From positions 38,918,295 to 38,982,294 of the forward strand of contig NC_092640.1 in assembly GCF_039555335.1 (NCBI RefSeq): a stretch of 64,000 bases of DNA, written 5' to 3'. Made by a program: the position numbers and the translations under genes. Shown in pieces: positions 11,408 through 23,400 of this stretch (the first letter of the stretch is position 1; each line of letters opens with the position of its first letter). The notes below the pieces were generated by a model. That model worked only from the letters and a program-made list of their open reading frames with translations, had not been told where the DNA came from and did not search any database. This DNA is from Amphiura filiformis. Its lineage: Eukaryota; Echinodermata; Ophiuroidea; Amphilepidida; Amphiuridae.

Positions 11408-14400
11408 CTGTAACAGAGAGAGGGAGAGATAAAAATTTGAATAAATTATGCTGCAATACGGCATTTTATAAACTAAAAAAATAAAATTACATGTTAGTGT
11501 AGCTTTGAACAAAAGTACAACAAAGGAAATAACAGATCTGGAATGACCCGGATTAAAATATTTTGTCTCATTATAAATAAATAAATAAAATAAATTTTGG
11601 ATTTATAAAGCGCCTTTCTCCAGATCTTTGAGGACTCAAAGCGCTGTAATTTCGCTGCAATGGTGAATCATCACAATCAGATCGCATCAACTAGGTTGCT
11701 GCCGAACGGCGCACACCTATCCGCATTTAGATTGTAACATCCACCAATTATCTGTGCAGCTCCCCAAATTCCATTGGGTGAAGGAAGTTTTTGATAACCA
11801 AACAACTAATCACCGATTTTTGCGAAACAGGAGGAAACCGGAGATCCCGGAGAAAACCTGCGAGAGCGAGCATGGAATCGGGATAAACCAAGTGCACATG
11901 AGTCCTTGGGCCGCTACCGGGCTTGAACCCGGGACCTCAGTGGTGCAAAGCGAGGGAATTACCGCTGCGCTAACTCGCCCTCCCATCTCATTATCATCTG
12001 TGTATGTCGAAAGATTGGTATATAAATTGTTTATAAAGATGAATCCAACGAGCCAAGTCATGGTCAGGATTTGGTCGGCCATATTTGGTTCACCGCATGC
12101 ACCAAACAGGTGTTGTGAGTGCCCAATTGGGGGGATTAAACCCACTTTTGTGTTGTAAACTGTCATCATTCTTTTGTCTATGTGTAACACGGGTGATAGA
12201 CTGCAGTTTATAATACCCTTCAAGGCCGCATCATCTCACATTTTAGGTGAGATAGCTGGGTCCCTGTCGCGGCTATGGCTGCCATTGAGGAGTAGGAATG
12301 TGTGAAATTGGATTCGTCTATACATGCTTGGACCATATTTTGTACTTTTTCTGAAAACTACAAAAAATGACTTGGGCAATTATCGTAGCAGGCGGGGTAA
12401 CAGTATACAGTAATTAAGATCAAGCTCTGTTTTCTACATCAACGCTTACCTATCAGTAGCCAAGGCAGTTTGGGGTATACAGTAATTTATTTCAAATCTT
12501 GCAAATCTACCGAGTCTCAGCACAATACCAGCACCATAGCTCCAGCGAAGAGTTTCACGGAGTTGATTGAAATGGTCTTGCATATTGTTCTCAGCTGTGA
12601 AAATAAAATAAATAAATGCAAATGTCAGTCGGGTGAATACACCCTACTTATTTATGAAGAGGGTACACTTACTTCTCTGGGAAATTTTCCATCCACGAAA
12701 ACTGTTTAATCTAAGAGGTTCCGGGGCTTTTTACCCTCAACCCCCCAGCACTATCATTTGCAATCCCCAAACACTTTAGCAATCAAATCCTGTCCCAATT
12801 GTCACAACAAAATACCACTGATATAATAAGTACCCAAAATCTCATTTATAGACCCTATGCAATAAACCAACTGGAACGGAATAACTGATCGGATGAGTCA
12901 TAAAAATATCGGACGAGCCAACGGCGAAGTTCGATATTTGTATGACTTAATCCGATATGTTATGGTATCATGCGAAATAAGCCATCCAATATTATCATTA
13001 TTAGGCTTTCTTAACTCCTAATAACCCTGAAAAGATAATAATGATGTTGATCGGTTATTGGGTTGGAGTTGCACAGTGGATTAATGAATTTGCTTCCGCC
13101 CGGACAGCCAAACAAACAAAGAAACAAACAACCAGGCCAACCATTTGGATAATAATATACGCCCCACATGTACACATGTGTGGGGGCCAAAATTTGAAAT
13201 GGCAACCATTTTGGCGGACAGTTCTAAAGATGCCAGAGGGACAGGTCTCCAGCTCCATTTCACAACCATTCATTTATTGTACATTATCATAGGGAATTCC
13301 ACCTGGATGCCTCCTGGGGGACATAATTTTATTTAAATGAGGACACCTATCTGTCATGAGTGATGTCATATTGCATAGGGTCTATACACATACCGTATTG
13401 TTTGTAATAAACGCTCCCCCTCTAATAAACGCCCCCCTCCAATTTTTCTGTGAAAAATTGACAAAAATGCGAACATTTCCATGACATATCGTGTAGGTAA
13501 GCTTAAAACTTGCATCAGTCATGTCAGCCAAGATCGCTAAATTGAATGGACAAAACCTATTATGACTCAACTCCCATCCATTTCATTACCTAATTATGGT
13601 AGAATTTCACTAATTCCATGCACTTACAGGTGTAATTTTCTTGTATTCCCCACGAAAATATAATTTTCCGTGGGCGCCGCCATCTTGTATAGTGTGAATC
13701 CCTCCTTTTAATAGGAGCACCATCGGGAAATTGAACACGATTTTAAAGATTTTTTCACTGACAATTCATTTCCAATAAACGCCCCCCTTTTGGAAAAATG
13801 CAACGCCCCGGGGCGTTTATTACAAACAATACGGTACTTCAGTAGAATTTTTCATGTACAGTAGAAACTCGTTAATACGAGATCGCCGGGGTTGGCATGT
13901 TTAGCTTGTATTAAGCGAAGTTCGATTTTAAAAGTCAGGTACAAAATATGTGTCGGAAGACTGCATGTGTTTAAGCCTAAAGTCGGCTCAGTGGGCTGTA
14001 CAAGCAAAACTTCACTGGTCGAGTCTGCATAGCCGCCTTTCATTATTTTATACTAGATTTGCAGCCTCCGAGCAATGTCACAGTTTGAAATTCCCTCAAT
14101 CGGTATGATAGGCTAATAATTGTTTTTGATTTTCGGTAAGAGGCATTTTTCTCACAGCTTTCTGATGAAATTCGGATGATTTTCTCAAGCTGATTATCGT
14201 AAACAAATAAAACAATTATACGGCGATATCGGGATTTCCCCTACTTCCAGCAGTTAGTAAACATGCCTTGAAGGGTTTCCCACTTTCGATCCAAGGGCGG
14301 ACTTCCGCGTTTGCGATTGGCTAGTCTGATATGTCGTCAGCAATAATTAGCCTTATATGGCAAAATTTCGTCATGACTTGATTTTATAACATCTAAAAAT

Positions 14401-17400
14401 AGGAAAGGGAATCCTCATTTTCCGCTAAAGTGATGTCTCGAGCGAGTATTTTGTCAACTTCTCACATGATTTGCATCATAAATTTACCTTGGGAAATTAG
14501 CTCGTTTTATCCATCATAAAAATAATAGAAAACAAAAGCTTTGACTGACAGAAGGTGCTCGTATTATGCGGATTTCGTGTTATTTACCTCGTATTAAACA
14601 GTTTTTATTTTGTACAGTAAATAATAGGGGAAAATCGGGACCACAAGTTTCTGTTCGTAGTAAGCGGTTTCTCGCATTAAGCGATCTCGTATTAACGAGT
14701 TTCCACTGTATATGTACAATATACATGATCAATTGTTCAATTTTGCCATCTTTGGTCTGGTTGGTTCAGAGAGCACAACAAAATTGTTGTTGTTTAAACT
14801 AGAACACTCACCTAAATTCAGATTGCTTAAGTTACCAGCGTTGATAAAGAAGTGTGTACGAAATAGGTCGCCAAACCCTCCACGACCAGGTCTAAATGGT
14901 AAAGGTGTGTATAGATGTATACCAAAAGCACAGTATGCCTCACCACCAAGAGAATCTCCTGAAATAAGACAAAATCATGTAAGGTAAGATCATGTAAGCA
15001 GTCAAGTTAGCTCAATCGATAAGGCATTCGACTATGGTGCGAGAGGTTGCAGGTTCGAACCCTGGTGGTACCTATAGTACGCTCTCGTGGAAAAATTCCC
15101 CTGGACAAGGAACTTCCTGCTAATTGTCTCATTGTAACCCGTACGAAACTCGGAGAGCTGATCCTGGTTGCGAAGGTTATTTGTGGAATGTCTAGGGTGT
15201 GCGCTCTTGAAGCAGCAAAGTCCCTGAATTGATGTTTAATGGTTTAGGGAATGATGCGAGGCCGTAGTGGTCAGCGACAACCTGGAAAGTGTGCTGAGGC
15301 TTGTGGATCAACGTCTAGGCGTTGTGCCTGTACGTAGCGCACTATAAATCACTGTGGTTTTTTTTATGCATGGGCCTGGTGGTATTGCAGACATGGTGGT
15401 GCCGCCTATGCATTAGCATTAATGATATTTCATCATGGTCATTTCAAGAATGCATAGTTTGCTATCACAAATAATAGTAAAGGGTCTATCTGAGTAGATT
15501 TAAAAAATATGCTAGTTAAAATCGCTCTCCTAAACATGTTACACTGATTTTAATTGATAAACAGCCTACAACTATACTAGTATGTGAATGTCATATAGAT
15601 GCAAGACTACAAAAGACTACAAATGACTTGCCAAGTTCACAGAGACAGGGCTATTCCAGTTGAAATCCATACACCCCTTCTGTAAAACATGACCTTAATC
15701 TCCCACACAAACAGATGCAGATTTCAAATGGAGTCACCCATTCAGGTAACCCTAATACGCGGATTTAGGGTTTCTCTACCGGAAGTCAATTTGTGCCGAA
15801 ATTCCTTCCCACAATGCAATAAGCGCTTTGCATAACAATAGATACAGTTCGGAGGTTTTTATATTCTTTGTTATGCAATACACCGGTAGAGAAACCCTAA
15901 ATCCGCGTATTGAAATTCATACTCCTTGCTTGGGAGATTAGGGTCATTCCAAAGGGGTGTATGGATTTCAACTGAAATAGTCCATATGAGGGCAGAAATA
16001 GAAATGAGGGCTACAGCTTTGAGCCATACCAATTGTATCCCATTTAATTAAATGGTACTACCTTGTGAGTATGGTCCTAGGCCTCTGAGATTAAACCCTC
16101 TGACTGATGTAGGTCCACCAAGGAAAAAACGATCCTGAATCAATGTTGGGCTCTCCTTCATGGATTTCATGACTCCACCTTGCAGGCATACAGATAGGAC
16201 CTGTCAAAAATCAATAATAACAAAAGTAATCTTACAATTGTCATTCATGAATGGATTCACCCTAACAAGGAACATGCTTTTTTGCTATCGGAAGGCAGAG
16301 AAGGAACGAAAAAGGAGAGAAGATGAAGAAAGATTTCACTTGGCACCCTGGGAATTGACCCCGGGACCCCTCGGGTGCCACGCACACAATCACCGACCTC
16401 ATGCCACAGGGGAGTCACTTGCCCGGCCAGCGACTTGGTGCCCATAAATGACTTAGGGTGATTGCGCAATGCCATCATGTGGAATGCATGCATGCGCAGT
16501 GGTTTTCCTTGTAAGATTTTTAGGTGTTAGGACTATTATATAGGCCTTATAATGGAAAATTTGTCTTAATTAACCCTAACAAGGAACATGCTTTTTTGCT
16601 ATCGGAAGGCAGAGAAGGAACAAAAAAGGAGAGAAGATGAAGAAAGATTACTCGGCACCCCCGGGAATTGACCCCGGGACCCCTTATGCCACGTTTGCCC
16701 GGCCAGAGTGACTTGGTGCCCATAAATGACTTAGGGTGATTGCGCAATGCCATCACGTGGAATGCATATGTGATGCGATCAAGCAAAATCAGTCGGAACT
16801 CGGAAATATTAAATTTTCAGTTTCTTATAGGATAGTAAAAAGCATTTACAAAGCTGGATTTTGAAGAAAACCCCATTGAAATTGAACAACCAGTTCCAAA
16901 GATATGAGCAATTGATGAGTTTCCAAAACAAAAGGAAACAAAGGGGAATAGATCCTTTGTTTGGCTATATCTCAGAATCAATATTGCCGAGTTCCGACTG
17001 ATTTTGCTTGATCGCGTCACATATATGCGCAGTGGTTTTCCTTGTAAGATTTTTAGGTGTTAAGGCTAATATGTTTATATCATGTTTTTTTATATTTTAA
17101 AGTTCTTTCTCTGTGGTGTAGCTGTTGTTACGTGTATGGTGGGTGATCTTTGAGAAGAATTTGGTTCTCCGACTATGTAAGCACTCCGAAACAATTCTAA
17201 TGTCCGAGTATGAATCTGATTTGCCTTTCCAGCATGAAGCAACTTCGAATGATAAGTACTGATGAGATCCCACATTTTGTTTGTCAAAACCATCCTACAT
17301 TTTGGTATCTATCAAAATTCTATCATATATGTGTACATCCATATCAAAACGATGCACTTGTCGGCTGCTACATGTGTCTCTTTTTGCATAATAGCTAGGA

Positions 17401-20400
17401 ATAAATACCAGACTCATCTCAAGTGGAGGTCATTTCAAATCATCCCAAAGTCACATGATTTATGAATTCAGAGAACATTCCATAACCATGACTTGGGGAT
17501 GATTTGAAGTGACCTCCACTTGAGATGAGTCTGGTATTTATTTCTAGCTATTATGTGAAATGAGACACATGTAGCAGCCGACAAGTGCATCGTTTTGATA
17601 ATGGATGGACACATATGTTCTCTAGCTCAAACCCAACTATTTAACGGGATGGCAGAGTCCCATCATTTTGCGCCATCTGCAGGATGACTCATTTTGGCGG
17701 GCCCCCAGCAGAGCCTGAAAATCTATAAAAGGAGCATGGACCAGAGTTGAGATTCATTCAAGGTTTAACCCACCACAGAACCACACCTTTTTTACATACC
17801 AAGCATAATATAACCCGGGGTACTCAAGTTTGGTTTTGGTAGGGACGTGTCGCTGAGATTTTGGAAGTGGACTCTATATACCAATTTTTCAAGAAGAAAT
17901 TTGGTCCCATTGATACACCAAAAGTCAAAATTTTCGGCCGAATTTAACCTAAATTGTCTTAGTTTTTACAAATTTTTCCAAAATTTTGGGAAAATTTTGA
18001 CAATTTTGGCTAGATTAAGAAAAAATTGGGCTATTTTCTGAAAAAATTGAGAAAATTTTGAAAAAAGGACCCATTCATATACCAAAATAGGCTTTGAAAA
18101 AGGGGTCATCATTGATATACCAAAAGGCTGAAAATATTTATGCACGTCCCCCTCAGTATGGTCATTTGTACTGAGTACCCCGGGCATCATAATACCAGAA
18201 CAAATATACAAATTGTGTGTGAGACTCTTATTTTCTAGTTATTTCTCTACCCGAGAACCCGACCATACTATAATAATAGATCAGACAGATTCCAAAGTGC
18301 ATTGAAGGAGAGACAAACTGATTATGCTGTCTTTTTGTCTCAGTGCTTGAAATCAGGCAACCTAAAAGTGTCAGACTCACTCTAACAATGTGGCATGTAA
18401 ACTCACCCAATCCCAGAATAGTGACTTATTTAGTTGCAACTCAGCTTCAGACTTCAAGAAGTTTACATCACCCCCTGTGTAGCCCGCTGCTTCCTGTGTT
18501 AGTTTGACGAGGTAACCTTTGACCGGCAAAATGGTTTCATTCCTTGTGTCCCGGGTGAAGATGTGCTGAGAGGGAAGAAGACAGAAAATTAGAGATTGAT
18601 TCACTGAACTTTATGATGAAAAAAAAAGTGATGGGGCCATACCATAAAAACTTGATAGTTAGCATATGTGTAGTGATCAAGTAAAATGAATCGGATGTTG
18701 GGAATATTGATTTTGAGATATAATCAATAATAGTATTCAACTTCATTTGTATTTTATTGTTCTGAGCAACATTAAAATGGCCATATCTCTGGAACTGTAA
18801 GTCTAATTATGATGGTGTTTTCAACAAAATAAAGCTCTGAGAATGGCTCATATACTGAATTTGAAAACTGACTTGATTTTGATCGACATCAAGACTCATT
18901 TTGCTTGATAGCAGCACATTATGTGCTTACTATCGAGCGCTTTTGAAAACATAAAACATAAAAAGTCCGGCGCTTTACCAACTGAGCTAATGGGGTTGAG
19001 ACGCACATTTGCAGGTTTACTTGTTCGTGTAACTATGTGTATCAATTTACTCAAAACTCTTTACACTTTTGTGGATGGGGCTCTTCATGTTTGCATGTTT
19101 TAAAAGCATTGGATAGTAAGCACATATGCTAACTATTGAGTTTTTACAGTATTTGTTGTAAGATACACAAAGTAAATGGGCTATTCCAGTTGTATTCCAT
19201 ACATCCCCTATGGAAGACATGACCTTAATCTTCTACAGTGAATTTCAAATGGGGTTACCTGAATGGGAGACTCCATTTAAATTCTACACCCCCTGTGTGA
19301 GAGATAAAGGTCACATCTTTCATAGCGGGTGTATGGATTTCAACTGTAATAGCACAATGAGGGACCAGATTTATAACTTTGTCATATAATCAAGATAAAG
19401 CTGTTCTCCTCATTCGTACTGGGGAACTCTCATCTTCATACAACTTGTCATCCCATTGGGCACTGCTGTTTTTCTTACAGTGCCCCTGATTGGTTAATTA
19501 CATGATGAAATCATCTGGGTAACCTATCAATACAGACCTTTTAAGATCTCTTAAGGGATCTAAAATGAGCGTTTATTGCGTTTCGAAAGTAATTTTTGTG
19601 GCACATGAGAGCACCTCAGACCTATCGAATTGTATTCTAAATACGAAGCATGTCTTTCTGATATCAAATAATTTTCATTTTTTGAAAATCACAATAAAAT
19701 ACAAATTTTATGACAAATTATAAAAATTTGATATTTTTCGAATTTTTGATATATAACAGTCCTCGAAGTAAATTATATAAATCTAATGATATATTCTTAA
19801 AGTGTATGTAGTAGGGAGGAAAAGTCGACGGTCAATTGAAAATTTTGACCTTTCATATTGAAGATATGGATTTTTCCCCCAAAAGACCTATTTTTTTTTG
19901 TGTTTTGGGAAAAAAATCCATATCTTCAATTTGAAAGGTCAAAATTTTCAATTGATTGTCGGCTTTTCAACCCACCTACATCAGATTTATAAAGTTTACT
20001 TCAAGTACTGTTAAATATCAAAAATATCAATTTTAATGATTTGCCATAAAATGTGTATTAAATTGCGAATTTCAAAATTCAAAATTATTTGATATCAGAA
20101 TGACATTCTTCGTATTCAGAATGCAATTCGATATGTCTGATGTGCTCTAATGTCCCAAAATAAATACTGTCCAAACGTTCATACCCCAGCCCTTAACAAT
20201 TTTCAGTTTAATCCCCCTTCAGCCCTACTGACTATTTTTACCATATCTCTGATTGGCTCGATACATGATATAGTCATCTTTGTAACCAATCAAAATGGTT
20301 CTTAGAAACCAATAATTCGGCCAGTAGTGGCCATGGATCTTTTTTTTACAAAACTTCGCTAACTTACTTTCAACGATAATGAATTCAAAGAATGCTCACA

Positions 20401-23400
20401 CTGCTCTCTAACCTCTAACAAAGCTGTTCATGCGATACGGCTAAGCTCTCTCCATATACATTCCCTTATGGTTTTACTCATTTACTATCAATAGAGGCCG
20501 TCAGCCTTTTCCGGGGGATCCGCCATCTTGTGGGTACTGCCGTTCTGCACGGTTATGCGTTAGACATTGCGCCCCGATTACGCGGGAGGCGCAGCGCGTG
20601 ACGCCCCTCTTCAGTCAAGCGTCCACGCCGGTGATTTTAGCAACAAGGCACTCGCACTCCACAAGATGGCAGCGTTGACGCCACAATGACTACCTCTATT
20701 GTGGTTTTGAACAATCCCAAATACACCCTGACATTGAAAATATTCTTGCTTTATACTGTAGTGGATGTTCTATTCGCCCTCTTTTCACTAAGGTTCAGTA
20801 CAGATTCATTGACCTTCATCAATAATATCAATGAAGTGATAACCACTCTCTGGTATCAAGCAACACTGTTATGATCAAAATACACAGCTCTCTCATCCCC
20901 CACCCCCAACTTAAACTGCCACTGTATTCCAAATATCACTCATCCAACAACTAAACTTGTCCGACGGCGAACCGTCGTAAAAGCCTATCCCACAATTTAT
21001 CACTCTTCTCTTACCTTCACTGATGATTTCAATGAATGCCCACATTGCTCTCTGACATCAAATGAAGCTGTTCTTGTCATACAGGCAAGCTCCCTCCATA
21101 CACCTTCCCATCTCACACTATGTTTCCCTAGAATACCGCCAAACTACAGGAAAAGTGGAATATAATAAGAGCAATGATTATGGTTACATGGTTTATGACT
21201 TTGGATAATTTCACTTTAACATACACTTTAAGTATAAATCATCAGATTTATAAAGTTTACTTCGAGTACTGTTAAATATCAAAAATATCAATTTTTAATC
21301 ATTTGCCATAAAATGTGTATTGTCCTATGGACGCAATAAGTAGACCAAACACAACTATTGCCGGAGCTGGATCTTTACCATCCGAATCTTTTATTTCCTT
21401 TCATTTACACAGTTGATCAAGTGTCAACTGTGTTCTTTATACTTAATTTAATATCACATATCACCTCAGACAGCTATATCATCTGAGGTTCTTACATGTA
21501 TATTACTTCAGATGTATCAGACAGCTACAACATCTGATAGACTGATACCTGTCCCATTCTCCAAACAGCATAATTTGGCTAGGACCTAACAATTACTCAT
21601 TTAATATCATCACCTCAGACGGCTGTATTATCTGAGAGTATACACAGTTGACAGGAAATCAACTGTCTATATTATCTTCATACTTTTAATATCACTTCAG
21701 ACAGCTATATCATCTGAGATTTTAAATAGATATAAATTCAAATTCATTAGCGCCTCAGACAGCTATATCATCTGGCTTATTCTTTAAAAGCAATATATAT
21801 CAATCATTGAAATCATATATGTATCAGACAGCAATATCATCTGATACCCTTTTTACGCAATCAGACAGCTATATCATCTGATGCCATTTACGGTCCTGAA
21901 GTGAGACGACCCACTTCAAATCCTAAACAGCATAATTTGGCTTGGACCTAATCATTACTCATTTCCGGAATTAGGACAACCCAATTCAATTTCCAAACAG
22001 CCTAATTTGGAATTGACATTAAATATTAAGTATGTGAAAACATTCCCAATGACTTGCCCAAATGCAGCAATTTATCTCCATTTTTATTCATATATTGGAC
22101 AAAATGGTAAAAAGCAAAAGAAACAATGCCATTTAATATCATATTTTTCATAAAGGGAGTGGTGGGTGGGTTTTAAAATTTTCCTGACCTCTTCGGATGG
22201 TATCAAAACAGCTTATGAATTTTCCCGGCAATAATTTCTGAGAAAACAGCCACACCCCCAGAACCGCTGCCTGTGATTGCTACTGGCACACGACTCGACA
22301 CAAGGCATGGATGCACAACGGGTGTCGGCCTGATGTCACAACACGCATGGCTCCACCTTTTATTGATCTACAGGACAATGAAACCCTTTTCAACAAAAAC
22401 CCAGGGCTTATTACGCCAATGATAATTTTGGTTTTGATTGAAGTTTGCTCAATCAAAACCCGATTACATTGCAAATTTCAAAAAATCAAAATTATTTGAT
22501 ATCAGAAGGACATTCTTCGTATTGAGAATCAATTTTTAATCATTTGCCATAAAATGTGTATTACATAGCTAATTTCAAAAATCAAAATTATTTGATATCA
22601 GAAGGACATTCTTCGTATTCAGAATGCAATTTGATATGTCTGATGTGCTCTAATGTCCCAAAATAAATACTGTCCAAACGCTCATACCCCACCCCTTAAT
22701 ATACTAAATCTGTTTGAAATTCATACTCCCCCTGTGGGAGACATTTCCAAAATCTTCCACAGGGGTACAATGTAGGGGTAGTGGATTTGCCCCTCTTGGT
22801 TGATCACACTGCAATCTCCTCATATAGATCAGCACACAAGATGGCAACAGAACAAAGCATGTTCATGTTGATTCCATGTATGCAGTCACTTCACAGACCT
22901 AGATGAGGATATTGCAAAGTCACATCACATAACGTGTATTCTTACCGCATAATCAGTGACGACCCTCTCTCTCTGTATCCCTGTAGGAACTTGGCAAATA
23001 CTCGGCGGAGGACTTGAAACCGCTAACAATAAACCTAGAGGAATGCAATGTACACCAATATATTGTGTTATATGGTTTTACAGAATGTGTGCAAATTGGT
23101 CTTGTACCTCTGAAAACTTATCTGGGCCTACATCTTCCTTTACTTTACATTTCTTGGTGTACCTTTTATAAACACAACTTCAGTTGCAGTCTACAACATA
23201 CACAGCCTAACCAGACAGCCAAGGACTGGACAGCTAAGGCATGGAAAGACCAATGGCTTCAGACTTCCTCACCACTCCAGCGCTTTGTCACAGACCCAAC
23301 AGACACCATCCCAGGCTTCAATCTACCCAGGTCTGCTTGGACAAAATTAAACCGCCTGAGAAGTGGAGTTGGACTTCAATGCCAACCTGTTCCAATGGGG

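Noticed and set aside
21407..22012. CRISPR array (short repeats with unique spacers)
   Set aside because: Eukaryotic intron, spacers of uneven length, several repeat classes, no cas genes.
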